Shown in pieces: positions 12,988 through 25,619 of a DNA stretch of 64,000 nt. The stretch comes from Pezicula radicicola (lineage: Eukaryota > Ascomycota > Leotiomycetes > Helotiales > Dermateaceae), in contig PDUO01000109.1 of NCBI GenBank assembly GCA_003008705.1, forward strand, positions 18,360-82,359, read 5' to 3'. Below the pieces are notes generated by a model. That model saw only the letters and a program-made list of their open reading frames with translations. It did no database searches and had not been told where the DNA came from. Position 1 is the first letter of the stretch; each line of letters opens with the position of its first letter. The position numbers and the translations under genes are program-made.

Positions 12988-13488
12988 CGTCGGCCGCAGT
13001 CAACCATGCGCATACTCGAGCAGTCCCTAGTAAGCGAGCTGGTGGCGGTGACAGAGAAAAGTGCCGCGATAGACGAAAGCAGCGTAGAGAACAAGATAAA
13101 ATGGAAGATAATATTTCCAGAGAGAGGAAAGATAGCCTTCAAGGTGGGACATGAGGAGATGGGATAAGCTGTGGGCGCCACGTCTGCGGCCAGGTAGGCT
13201 CTGGTCATGGGCGAGCTGCGAGGTTGACATGTCTGCAAGCCACACGAAGCAGCACAATAAGGCCCGCAGATCCAGCCGACTGAAGTATTCGACTCCGAGA
13301 GGTTTGTGGTGGACAATTTAAGTTTTGGCAAAGATTGGCAAAGCACTCTGTACTGGATCGCTGTTCGCGGTGTTTGTCGAAGCATGGAATCAGGAACAAG
13401 AATACATTGTCATTGAATTCACAATCGCACTTTCTCTTTCCTTGTCTCAGAGTACATGCTAGCGGGTAAGGGACGGAAGAAGCCGAAC
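12988..13488. other. Region between NACHT-ankyrin and 2EXR genes
   Basis: This is the 5' flank of the NACHT-ankyrin gene and the 3' flank of the 2EXR gene, both on the minus strand. It probably contains the NACHT gene's promoter. Overlapping short frames on both strands match no family I recognise and are taken as chance. Confidence 0.4.
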
Positions 13489-14259
13489 TCAGTAGAACCT
13501 GCCCCTACGATCCATATACCGGATACTCTTCGCCGTGCATTTGTGATCTTTCAAGAGTTCTGAGTGCTGCGCTCTAACTTCATCGGCGTGTGCATAAAGA
13601 TCTTTGGTATCGATTTCCATCAATTCATCTGTGTACTCGTCGAAATCCCCCTATACTATCAGAATCGTTTTGAGGCCACTAAGGAGAGCAAGGTATTTTG
13701 ATGCATACCCAGCCGGCGTATTCTCAGCCCACTCATGCTCTTCTACAAGGACTGTTGTGAAAGTGTTGAGCTCTCTCTCATGATAACGCATTAGGTCTTG
13801 CAGGCACTCAGGCTCGTCGGTAAGATCTATACTGAGCCAGAGAACATTACGGTAAGGATTGACGTAGAATGGGCCGGCTATCGACTCCACAATGTGATAT
13901 TGGCTCAAGGTATGCTTTCGAGATTCGTGACAGACTTGAAGGGCCACAGGAGGAGGACACTCCTCAGAACGCTCTCCTTCCAAAATTCTCGTACCGAAGT
14001 CCTGTTCCAGCAAAGCAGATAAAGGGCCTGTAATGCGGAAATTCGTGGCCTCTATATATTCTTCGGCCTCCTCATCCTCACAAGTTACGCCTTCAATCAT
14101 CCGAGGTCCTGGCCACGTGTGTTCCCATATCATAAGACGTAACTCTTCTGGTAGCTTCGGAAATAGGTGGAAGGTGTTGGCAGGTTGGTGATCTCCACAC
14201 TCATGACTGTCTATCGTACGCACTGTGGTCCAGTTGTTTGCTGGTGTGTATCCCATCAT
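13489..14259 (-). pseudogene. 2EXR-domain protein with premature stop
   Basis: The frame opens at the ATG at 14259 and runs 202 codons to a TAG at 13651-13653. The same frame then continues coherently for 53 more codons (GDFDEYTDELMEIDTKDLYA and so on) to TGA 13489-13491. The 2EXR domain is clear at residues 31-52: FHLFPKLPEELRLMIWEHTW, then PGPRMIE. A later ALQVCHESRKHTL segment is also typical of the family. 2EXR proteins are abundant in filamentous fungi and mostly of unknown function. Either the 202-residue product is still made, or the gene is inactivated. The TAG would fit a C-to-T change of CAG, but GAG is also possible as the ancestor. Confidence 0.75.
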
Positions 14260-15172
14260 CGCTTTCGCAATTCGAAGTCGTGGGTGTGATACAGGAGACA
14301 GGCTCCCTTATAAGTTTAAGTCTCATCTTGCCCCGTCAAATACACCTACGAAGTAGCTCAGAGGGGGTCTCCATGCCTACACTAGCAACATTCTATGGCA
14401 CTCATCCGTCAAATTTAAGTCTCCAAATTGATATCAAGACGAGCATCAAATGAAGTTGTAAGACTTCATGGTAAAGACTCTCCAGCAGGTGCTTTTATGT
14501 GAAATTAAATGATCTGGTTTTGCTGCAGCGCAGAAGCTGAGTTTTCCCGTGCATAAAGTGGCTTGCACAGAGATACTCCGCAAAGCACTTTGATTGACGC
14601 TTGGGATTTCGTTCACATTTCATCACATTTCATCACATTACATCACATTACATCACATTACATCCGTTTCTTTTTGCGTCGCACAGGCATCACGCCAATG
14701 AAATCCTCACATATTTTAGTATCCCCACACATGCGCGAAGGCTGATGGCTGGCAGAGCAAGTTCAAGCCGAAGATTCTTACTGTGTAGAACGACGAGAGA
14801 TCTATTAGCAGACTCAAGCATCGGTGAATTTAGCTGCACGGACTGGGCCTCAACCATTGGAAGACGAGCATGAGTTTGATAGGTTCTGTGGATTGGACGA
14901 GAAGGGATCTTTGATTTATGAGTTTAGTCGCTGAGTTTAGTCTCATTTGAGTAAAAACTACTCAATCAGCATTGTGTCAAGGTTGATTTTGGAAACGCCT
15001 GTCTTAAGAGAGGAATTTCGTGATCGGTATTGGTTCTATGAAAGTCTTTGACGACACGCGTCAAAATCCCACCTGGATTACAACACTGATTCTTGAGCGA
15101 TTTAGGGCTATTACATAGCATCTAATTTCCATCACGGACAAGACCCCAGTGATTTGTACTCATCAGTGCAAC
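14260..15172. other. Intergenic region between 2EXR and alpha-galactosidase genes
   Basis: No gene is visible. It holds the 5' flank of the 2EXR gene and the 3' flank of the alpha-galactosidase gene, plus the short tandem repeat at 14613-14662. Confidence 0.5.
14613..14662. repeat. 10-bp tandem repeat (tcacattwca), five units
   Basis: Units tcacatttca (twice) and tcacattaca (three times) follow one another without gaps. Confidence 0.9.
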
Positions 15173-16625
15173 TTAAGCCCACCACTTCTTCAAGTGACAT
15201 TTCTTCCCCACCAAAAAAACTGCAGTTTCATGACTTACCAATTGCCTCTGAATCCCATTCTCCACACACCCCAAACTCTCCCCAGTCCAAACATCCGTAA
15301 CCTCAAAAGCTTCACATCCTTCCTCCAAATCCGGTACCTCCCGCCAAGTCGTCTCCCTCATCTTCATCTCATCCTCCGTATTCAACATCATCAGTAACGT
15401 CCCATTGCTACTCTGTCCACTCCAATACTCTGCCGGATTTGTGTAGTTGAAAGTCCAATCTGGATTAATACCCCATTTATACGGCGTAGCTGGTTCACCG
15501 AAGACTGTATCTTGATTGAATGCTAGCAGGTATTTGTTCTTGAGAATTTCGACGTGGTCAGTGGGTAGGACGTCCAGGGCCGTTCCAATAATCAGAGGAC
15601 TCTTTGTAGCTGCCCAGAAAGCAAAATGGCTCCTACTTTCGGCCAGGGTGAGATTGCCATTTCCAACCTCGAGCATGTCTGCATCGTTGTGGCCCCAGAA
15701 GTTTACGTAGTTCAGTTGGAAACTCTGCTCGTTTAGAATCTCAGCTATACGAGACCAGTATGGTGTGATATCGCCTGTTATACGCCAGGAATTGCCGGTG
15801 GCATTAGCCCAGGACACGACATCTGCTTTGCCCCATTCGCAGAGGCTGTATAGAATCGTCCTGTTCTGTGCTAGCAATGCATCCCGCATGATGTAGTATC
15901 GCTTCGCTGTGTTACTCGATCCCCAGTCGTAGCCAGCAGGCGCTGTTGTGTTTGTCACGGCACATGTTCCGTTCGGGAAGGGGCCATACAGTGACCATTG
16001 ATCTGGCCTACAGGCGTGGTACTCATCGGTCCAGTTTGCTGGGAGGTAGCAGTCGTCGTACTTGAGGTAGTCGATTCCCCAGCCTGAGAATGTGGCTGCA
16101 TCCAAGGATTCATAACCGATTGAGGCTGGGTAACCACCGCAGGTTTCTGTGCCGGCGCTGCTGTAGATGCCGATTTTGAGACCTAGGGCGTGTACCTGAT
16201 CTGCTACGCCACTGATGCCGGATGGGAAGGTCACAGGATTTGGGATGATCTGGTGGGTGGTGTTGTCGCGGCCAGATTTGACGGACCAGCAGTCGTCGAC
16301 TGTAAATACTGTCAGCGAGAAGCTTAGAGGTTATTGCTTGTGTGGTACTTACTGTTGACGTATTCATAGCCAGCTTCTTTGAGGCCGAGTTTGACAATTT
16401 CGTTCGCTGCCGTCAAGATCTTGGTCTCATTGATATCACAACCAAACGCATTCCACGAGTTCCATCCCAAGGCAGGAAGTTTTCCCTACGCAGCAATCAG
16501 TCTTCCGGCTCATCACACAACTTCGCACTCTCAAAAGAGGGTGATTATACCACACCATCCGGTCGAACCAGTGCGTGAACTACAGGTACAACAATTGAAG
16601 CCGCAAACAAAATCGAAGTATGCAT
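15173..16625 (-). CDS. Secreted alpha-galactosidase, GH27
   Basis: The product hydrolyses terminal alpha-1,6-linked galactose (melibiose, raffinose, galactomannan side chains) outside the cell. Three exons, 16625-16551, 16485-16353 and 16299-15173, are joined by GT-AG introns of 65 and 53 bp and give 444 residues, the usual size for fungal AglB-like enzymes. Residues 1-18 or so ([18 protein letters not shown]) form a signal peptide. Exon 2 carries the family signature [16 protein letters not shown], exon 3 opens with DDCWS, and the GH27 nucleophile motif YLKYDDC places the catalytic Asp at residue 151. [11 protein letters not shown] supplies the likely acid/base Asp near 277. A Cys-rich insertion follows the nucleophile, as in AglB-type enzymes. 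Several N-x-T/S sites fit glycosylation. No frame damage is seen, making this one of the few intact genes in the window. Confidence 0.95.
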
Positions 16626-17292
16626 CTTGGTGCCTCTGAGGACTGGTGTATCAGCGTGGTTGTCCTCGTTTTGCTCTGCTGAAAACCCCTCTCAGTTCCC
16701 CTCAATACCCCGGAGAAGTCGAGAGTTATAGGTCGTGGAACAGCCATAATAAGCCACATCTTGCTTCTTAAAGATTTACCCTCTCCTGCGTCATGCCTGT
16801 GGTGAACCCCTCAGGATGTGGGGTAGACAAGGATTATTTGGGGGAGGGGCGGATAAATATCGATCTCCCGACTCACCTGATCATCCACAATAGCCATGCA
16901 TTCCGGGTAATTTGTATTTGCATTTGAGGGTGTTCGGGCCACCGGCAGAGGCAATGCATCTTTGCGGACCGAGGTTTCGATGGCTTTTGGCTTTGGTTGT
17001 AAATTGGCGCGCCATGCTGTTCACGAGCGATGGACAAAGTATTACACCGATTGGGACAGTGGAATCCGTAACTGGGTATCAATGTAATCATGGACGTCGA
17101 TAGTTGCAATGTGTCGTTTCAATGGATCGTCAGAATTTTGTTGTATCTCCTTACTCATACAAGTAGTTCTAATCGACTACAAACCTCCCTCCTCATCTTC
17201 CAAACACCTGACATACAAAAAAACATTTCCAACGCCGCCCGCCACAGAGGGGCGTAAACTCCTTGGTAGAATATATAGTATGTGCAAGAATA
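16626..17292. promoter_or_regulatory. Upstream region of the alpha-galactosidase gene
   Basis: This is the 5' flank of the minus-strand GH27 gene and, beyond it, the 3' flank of the TBC fragment. A GTGGGG at about 16819 fits the loose SYGGRG consensus of the carbon repressor CreA, and a G-rich run (gggggaggggcgg) lies at about 16840. With such a short consensus this is only suggestive. No gene is seen. Confidence 0.3.
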
Positions 17293-17703
17293 TCAATTGT
17301 ATACCTCTACAGGCTTAAGTCTTTTCCGCGTGAACAGCGTGCCCTTCCGCGCAAGCACAACGGCATCCCTGTTAGCCTTCGCCCTCTCCTCAGCATAGCC
17401 CGCCCTTCTCTCTACCCTCCTCGCCTCAATCGTAGCCTGACTCAGATGCCCAAAGCCATTGCGCCTCCGGAAAAAGCAGACATCGATCAGCGCATTCGCG
17501 TCGAGGAGGCGCCGTGGGATTGTTTACACGACTTGGAAGATCTCCATGGGGTCGCTGACGGCCCGGATCTCCTGCTCGCCGACCTTGAAGATGGCGAGGG
17601 CGATGCGGAAGAGCGTTTTGGAACCTTCGAGGAAGAATGAGTCCCAGACGCGGGTAATGATATTCAGCATCTAGAAGGATTTCTCTTCGTCCATAAAGAG
17701 CAG
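17293..17703 (-). pseudogene. TBC-domain (RabGAP) gene, C-terminal remnant
   Basis: Read on the minus strand, this is the C-terminal part of a TBC (Tre-2/Bub2/Cdc16) Rab GTPase-activating protein. It shows NIITRVWDSFFLEGSKTLFR, then IALAIFKVGEQEIRAVSDPM and RNGFGHLSQATIEARRVERR, all typical of the end of the TBC domain and the helix after it. Two in-frame stops interrupt it: TAG at 17671-17673 (a Trp position in the family by its context) and TAA at 17524-17526 (between VV and TIPRR, fitting CAA to TAA). The frame ends at TGA 17293-17295. The catalytic Arg and Gln fingers of TBC domains lie upstream and are missing because sequence turns into AT-rich repeat at about 17704. Confidence 0.85.
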
Positions 17704-18039
17704 TAGAAGTATACTATATATATATTAGATTTCTATATATCCCCTATATCTATTCTACCCTATAACTATAGGTGTCCTATCTTATTTTTACCCTATATTA
17801 TTATAATACCTTAAGATAACTAATATAAAACCCTTTATTCTAAGTACCTCTAATAAATCTACTACTTAAGGTAGTATAGTAATAACCTCTTTAGAACTAG
17901 ATATATAAATTTCTAGATATTATTAATTAAACTAGCTCCTTTTTAAAATAATCCTTCTATTCTTATATAATAGCTAGAACTCTATTTAATTTAATCTAGC
18001 TCTAAAGAAACTTACTTAGAATAAGTAAGTAATTCTATA

Positions 18040-19020
18040 AATATATAACTAACTATAAGTTCTTTTAAGAAGTATACTATAAGAATAGTATATAACTAAG
18101 AAAGAGTAAAGGAAAGAAAAGAGAGATTAAATATAAGCTCTATAACTATATACTCTTAGTATATTATTAAAGTACTAGAAAATAATTCTATAAATACTCT
18201 TTATATAATTCTAAAGATACTACTTATATTATAACTCTATTTAATAAATCTTATATTTAAACTAATCTCTATCTTTAATATAAGTTAAATACTTTTATTT
18301 AAAGTACTTTATTAAATCTCTTAGACTAATAAACTTATAAGTATACTTTTTAAATAATAAACTCTACTTCCTTAAGTAAAGAAAGTAGATAGTAGTTCTC
18401 TTCTTTATAAATACTAATAATATAATATTACTTAATATTTACTTCTTAGTCTTAGTAACTACTAATTATAGATTAGTCTTTTTTAATAATATTAGATTTA
18501 TCTTTTATATAAATAACTTTATATATAACTAGATAATAGCTTCTTTCTCTTAGAAGTAATAATAGATTATAATAATATTAATAGTTATATTATAATAGTA
18601 GAACTCTTTCTTAATAATTATTCTTAAAAGTATTATTATTATCTTAGTTAAATACTTCTAGATTAGAGGTATCTTATTATTCTAATCTAGATTAGTCTTT
18701 ATATTCTAACTAAGCTTAACTTTAAAGAGTTATTATTTAATCTTATTAATAGAGTTTTCTAGATCTTATTAACTTTAAAGATACTTAAGAAGTATAACTC
18801 TTAGTTACTATCTAGTATTAAAGATTATATAACTAATAATCTAATATTTAGACTTTTATATTATTATACTTTAGAACTAGTACTTCTATCTCTCTTACTC
18901 TATAATAAAATAGTAAATAATAAGATTCTAATTAATAGATAAGGATTATTTAAGTATAAGTTCTTATAGTTAATTATAATTAATCTAGTAAGTTATCCTA
19001 TAAGCTATTTATACTAAGTT
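18040..19020 (-). repeat. Repeat R3, copy b (inverted relative to 4500-5480)
   Basis: This is the reverse-complement counterpart of 4500-5480, recognised by eye from collinear stretches such as actctacttccttaagtaaa matching the inverse of the 5130-5150 stretch. Differences are mainly transitions. Confidence 0.55.
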
Positions 19021-20429
19021 ATACTAGGGTTTATAACTAAAGATAATAGTTTAAATATTAGTAGTAATCTTTTACTAGAGGTAATACTTAATAAAAGTAT
19101 TAATCTTAGTATATTATATTATTATATTCTAGAGTATATTACTTATATTATCTATCTATCTATAGTTAGTATATTATATAGTAAAGAGGGATAAGGTTAA
19201 GAGAAGAGGGTTATAGAATATATACTACTCTAGTTAAAGATATTATCTATATTATATTAGAGGTAGTATAACTATATAAGTAATAAGAGTTTACTAAGTA
19301 TACTAAGTTATTTAATCTACTTTAAGAGAGTTATATATAGTAGTTACTAGTTAGATAAGATCTTCTACTTATATAGTATTCTAATAGACTTATAAAAGAT
19401 AAAGATATCTATTATTTCTAACTTTAGATATAAGGGTAACTATTTATAACTAAGTAGGATATTTAGTTTATTAATCCTCTTAGCTAATATAAGACTTAGA
19501 GTTAAGAATACCTAGTTAGTAAAGATAAGACCTAGGAGGGTAATATAGAGACTAAGGATTAAGGATAAATTAAAGATAATCTTAGAGAGTAGAAATATAT
19601 TCTTAGCTTTTATATTAGTTATTTATTAAGCTAGAAAGAGAAAAAGAAGATAAAGGTTTAGAAAAGGTCTAGAGTAAGACTTATAACTCTTTAGTACTAA
19701 GATACTTCTTTATAAACTTATATATAAACTTAATTAAAAGATAATAAGATTTACTATTTAGATCTTAAAGTAGTATTATAATAATATCCTTATAGTAGAG
19801 GTTTAAGAGTACTAAAGGTTAATTAGTAGAGAAGATACCTAGTTAACTAAAGAGGTTTATCTTAATATAATACTAGTTATAAGAGTATCTCTACTTTATT
19901 ATTATTAAGTTAATCTATAGAACTTTAGTAAGATCTTTAATATATATTATTATATTATTATACTTCTTTATTAATAGATAATACTTCTTTACTAGCTTTC
20001 TAAGAACTTATAATAAGAATATCTATTAGTTCTTTATTTTTAACTCTTTAAATAGAATTAAATAAGTAAATAAGAAGTATTACTTATCTAGTATATATAA
20101 TAATTTAATATCCTCTTAATCTTCTCTTTAGTTATCTATTTATATATAAGATAAAAGACCTTTTAGTATATTCTAAGTATACTAACTAATTTAATTCTAG
20201 TTATACTAGTTTTACTTTTTATAATTATATAAGAAAAATTATTCTAAAGGCTTTAAAAAAGATAACTAATAGTTATTCTAACTAGAGTAATTTAATTAGT
20301 TATAATTCTACTAAGTACCTTAATAAGTAGTTACTAGTAGAAATATTACTTACTTTTAATTTTAATAATTTTAATAATTTTAATAATTTCCTCTATCTAG
20401 TTAAAATAATTAATCTACTATATAATAGA

Positions 20430-20960
20430 TAAGTTATAAGATATTAATTTTAGAGTCTATTTTATAATCTAAATTAAAGCTCTATATAACCTATATTAAG
20501 ACTTATATTAGACTCTTCCTACTTTATTTTATAGTTTAAATTAAAGCTAATAATATATTATATTTAGAGTTTATTTTATAGTCTAAATTAAAGTCTATAT
20601 AGTCTATAAAATATATTAATTTTAAAGCTTATAAGATATCTATTTTAGAGCCTATATTAAACCCGAAGCCTATTAAGCCTATAGCTTAAATTAAGCCTAT
20701 ATAACCTATAAAATATATTAATTTCAGAGTCTATATCAAGCCCGAAGCCTATTAAGCCTATAGCCTAAATCAAGCCTATATAACCTATAAAATATATTAA
20801 TTTCAAAGTCTATATAAAGCCTATAGTCTATATTAAGCCTATAGTAAGTACTACTAATATAGACTCTAAAATTAAATTATATAGATATAGTAAGTACTAG
20901 TAATATAAGCTCTAAAATCGAATTATATAGCTATAGTCTATATTAAGCCTAGAGTCTATT
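20430..20960. repeat. Minisatellite with units of about 80-100 bp
   Basis: Several imperfect units share ataaaatatattaattt followed by agtctatat-aagcc and gaagcctattaagcctatag. Two clear unit starts at 20710 and 20789 give a 79 bp period. An earlier start at 20608 gives 102 bp. Later units are shortened. Confidence 0.7.
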
Positions 20961-23035
20961 AGATATTAATTTAAGAGTTTATTTTATAACCTGAATTAAA
21001 GCTATATAAAAGGAGAGTATAGATAGAAGATAGGATAATTATATAGTAATTTATATATAATATATCTCTTTCTATAGAATATAACTCTCTAGTAGAGCTA
21101 GGCTCTAAGTATAGTAGATAAAATATAACTATAAATTATATTTTATTTATAAGTCTTCTTTTACTCTTCCCTTAATACTAATTTAATATCTATTTAAAGA
21201 AGACCTTAAGAGTATAATAAGAGATAATATATATTATCTAGGTAGGATCCTTTTATATATATTAGTAGTACCTTTTAAAGAGAAGTTAACTTAGTAATTT
21301 AACTATAAAAGATAATAGATAAGAAGAGAATAGAGTATCTACTAATAGAATAAACCTTTAATTATATCTATTTAGAGAAGACTACTATTACTATAGTTCT
21401 TATCCTTATCTCTAGATTTATTAGAGTTATTCTCTTAATTAAGGTAGTACTCTAGTAAGTAGATATTCTTCTCTCTAGTAATTTACCTTAAATCTAGTAG
21501 GTCTATCTTATTATCTCTATTAATATTAATATTAGTATTATCCCCTCTAGTAACCTATTTAAGATCTAGTATATCTACCTTACTATCTCTATTAATATCT
21601 ATATTAATATCTATTAGCTTAGTCTTAATATTAGTCTTCTCCCCTTTATCCCTTATATTAAAGTAGCTCTTAATATTTAACTTATTATTATTAGAGGAGA
21701 AAGTACTTAGTATTAGTTATTAGTAATAATATATATTAACTAGATTAACTAAAGGGGATAGTAATAATAATAATTAAAATTTAAGAAGTAAGGCTAAAGA
21801 TATTTAAGGTAGGAGGTACCTACTATCTAAGTATAAGAGGGGGAGGGTAGTAGAATAAAAAAAAAAGTAATAGTTAAGTATAAGAGGTTTAAAGGAGAGA
21901 AGATAAAGAAGGAAGAGAGGGAGGTAGGATAGATAAGTAAATATAAGGGTAACTATCTTAAGTAGAGATAAGGGGAGTTGTTTTCTACTCCTCTTTATAC
22001 TAAAGTATTAAATAAGGATTAGAGAAGTAGTTCTTTAAATAATAACTTAACCTACTTACTTTTTTTAATATTCTTATAGTAGTCGGCTAGACTTACTAAG
22101 GCTATACTACCTTAGCTATTAGATATATAAGTAATAAAGTAGTATAAGATTTTAATAACTTAGTTATAGAAAGTAGTAACTAAACTAACTAAAAACAATA
22201 GCTAGTTTATTATTTAGTTATTTAAAGAAGCTTAAAACCTTATAAAAGTCTATTTACTAAAATTAATAATATCCTTAAATATTAAACTCTCTTAGCTTAA
22301 TACTTTCTTTATATATATATATTATTATTATTAACTTAAATTTACTTTTTTAAATCTAGGAATAAATTATTATTTTAAAGAAACTTACTTATAAATTAAA
22401 AGAAAGATAAAAAGTACTTTATAAACTTATTCTTATTTTATCTTTTAAAATATAATAATCTCTCTCTAACCTTTATTATATATAGAACTTACTTAATAAA
22501 ACCTTTATAGAAAAAAGGATTAAAAATCTAATTATAGTCTTTATCTTAAAATCCTATAATAATAATATAGTCTATATTATAACCCTTTTCTTTTTAATAA
22601 AGTTTCTTTTAGAAAAGACTTTTATATAATATTATTTAATCTTATATATATATAAAAGCTTACTTAAATAAACTTTAGTTTAAAATAATTATTTATAATA
22701 TTAATATAATAAAAGGGATATATTATAGTACTATATAAGTCTTATATTAAGCCTCTAAAATAAAAATTAAACTACTATACTACCTATAGATAGTATAGTA
22801 TAGTTTAATCTAATACTAATACCTATATACTATTAAAGATTTCCTTTAAGTAATCTACTAGCTTAAAATATAGTTTCTTATACTTCTTACTAATAAACTA
22901 AATAAAGTACTAATTTAGTTTTCCTTATAGTAGAAGATCTAATAAAATATACTATTTATAAAATAATATATAATAATATAAGTCTACCCTCTCTAAGGAT
23001 AACTTCTTATAGAACTTATATATTTAGAAATTATT

Positions 23036-24290
23036 ATATTTTATAATTATACACTATAATGCCCTATAGCTATAGTGACCTTTAGTGGTCACTAAACCCC
23101 TATAATTATATTTACTTCTTTTATATATAACTCTAGCTATACTAGTTATATAACCTTAGTTTTTGTATTATATATTCCCTTATTAGGAATAGTATATATT
23201 AGAAGCTAAACTAGCTAAATTAAATAGATAGGGAAGGAGAAAACTAAACTAGTAGTTTTCTAGTTATAAACTAGTTTCTAGTTTAGGAAGATTAAGTAGG
23301 ATTAGCGAGGTCTAATTAAGTAGACTAAATAAGGTAATTTATATGAACTACCTATTAGGGTAATTTATACAACTATATACTTATACTATATATTTTGTTT
23401 TATTTTATATAGTATTTTATTTTATATTATTTTATTTTACTAGTGTTTTATAAATAAAGTAAAGCTTCCCTAACTTAGTAGTTTATATAACTTAGTCTAT
23501 ACTAAATATAGTAGTCTTTACAACTAGCCTTTTATATATAGATAGCCTCTCTTTCTTAGTAGATATATATCTTCGAATTTAAGTCTTTAGTTCTATATAT
23601 ATTATTACCTCTTATCTATCTATTATAGCTCTATTCGACGTACCTCTTAATACCCTATATTTATAGTGTACTTTAGGCTACGCCTATCCTACCTACCTAC
23701 CTACCCTAATCTATCCTATACTTATAGCCTATAACCTAATAGTAATTACTTAGTGTATATATAGTGTTGTAGTAAGATTGGTTTAATTCTTCTAATACTA
23801 GACGGAAATAATAGTCTAATTATACAATATTTAGAACTGGTCAACTAGGTCTAATTGGGCTAGTCTTATAGAGCGGCCTATCTAAGCGTAGAACCCTATT
23901 AGCCCGGTATTAGACTAGTATACCTATATAATCTATATATAATATAGGAAATTAATATTCTAATACTAGACTATCTTTAGAACTATTAACTCTAGTAGGT
24001 TACTACTAATTATACTAGTAACTACTATTAATTTTAAACTATTAACCTAATCCTATACTTATATCCTATTTTAGTACTAAATCCCTTATATCCTCCTTCT
24101 TCTTAGTTCTCTTAACCTACCCTATAGCCTTTAATTTAATATAGTTTATATTAATAAGCTATATAAGAGTGTTATAAGCCTTAACCTTTATTATAGTATT
24201 ACTATCTATCTACTTAACCTCTATAATTTCTCTTCTTTTATAGGTTTACTATAAATATATAATATTAATTATTAGTTGTTTTTCTTATAT
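23036..24290 (+). repeat. Dispersed repeat R1, copy b
   Basis: This is collinear with 1438-2860 and with 32870-33775. It keeps more G and C than copy a (for example tagcgaggtctaattaag and ttcgacgtacctc), so it is less mutated. The similarity to copy a also extends upstream to about 22700. Confidence 0.65.
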
Positions 24291-25619
24291 AGTACTAAGT
24301 TTAACTAGTAATTAAAGAGTAATTTTAAGTCTATATAAATAATTAATAATATTATTAGTAAATAAAGTATCTATAAAAGTAATTAATCTAAGAGTATTTA
24401 TATTAAGTTTTATAAATTTAAGACCTCTTATAGAGTTATTAATTTACTATTTTAGATATTAATTTAAAGCTTTTATATTAGCTTTCTTAGGGTTAATTAC
24501 CTAGGTAGTAAATAATAAATTAAAAGTAGCCTTTAGTTAATATATAGAAGTAATATATACTTTATAGGCTCTCTAGGCTATATATTAGTTAGTAAGTATT
24601 AGGGCTAGGTAAGTTATACCTTTTAAGCTTATTAATATAGTAGCTTTAGAGATTTTAATAATACTAAGGTTCTAGTACTATTATTCTTATATAAGAGTAA
24701 TCCTATCTAGTAGTAATTAGATAATATTACTATTAAATTTAAGAGGTTTTTTAGTAATTAATTACTTATATTTCCTAGCTATAAAATTAGCTTTCTAGAG
24801 TTACTCTTCTTTTAGGGTTATAAAGTTATTATTAACTAGAAATAAAGTATTATTAGTCTATAGACTAATAATACTAAATTAAGTAAAGTTATTATAAAGT
24901 AAGTATAGATTATATATAGATTATTCTATACCTATTTATATAGTATAATAAAAGTAGTAGGTTTTATACTAATAGTTTCTAGCTTCTAGAACTCTATATA
25001 ATAATTTAATAACTTTTAGGATACTCTCTTAGGTTATTCTAAGTTTAAATTAGAGTTCCTTTAGAGGTTAAATATAAAAATTATAATTTAGTACTATTAT
25101 TAATTAAGTATATATTTATAAAATATCCTATAAGTAAAGGTTAATACCTTTATTATTTATAATAACTATAATATAGAGAATTAATTATTAACTAACTCTC
25201 TAAATAATTAGTAATTATATTAATACTAGCTCTTTTCTAGTATTATTATAGGCTTATATAACTAGTTTAGACTTTTTAAAGGCTTATATAGTTCCCTTAT
25301 TTTTAACTTTATTAATAAATTAAGAGTTAAATAGATATATTAATAAGTTTAGTAATTTTAAACACTCCTTTCTCTAGTAGTCTAGTAATTTCCTTATAAT
25401 AGATTACTATAAACTAGGGTTCTCCTAGTTTAGTTACTAAGTTATTAATATTATTATCTTCCTAAAGAAATATAGAGATATTTATTATTACTATTACTAG
25501 TAGGTATTTATATAAGTAGCCTTAGCCCTATTATAGTAGTTCTAAAGTAATTTATAATTTATTAGCTAAAGGTATTTTAGCTTTAGGTAATTTATTTCTA
25601 GGTATTTTTATTCTAGGTA

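Noticed and set aside
12978..13385. Minus-strand frame of 135 codons upstream of the NACHT-ankyrin start
   Set aside because: It has a Cys/Ser-rich composition without domain likeness, overlaps frames on both strands, and lies in the expected promoter of the NACHT gene.
16342..16639. Plus-strand frames over the first exons of the alpha-galactosidase
   Set aside because: They are shadows of the well-supported minus-strand exons.
17263..17640. Plus-strand frame of 125 codons
   Set aside because: The opposite strand encodes the conserved TBC C-terminus, and the plus-strand product is its shadow.
20430..20960. CRISPR-like array in the AT block
   Set aside because: Units of 79-102 bp repeat along their whole length with no unique spacers, and the organism is a fungus; this is a minisatellite.
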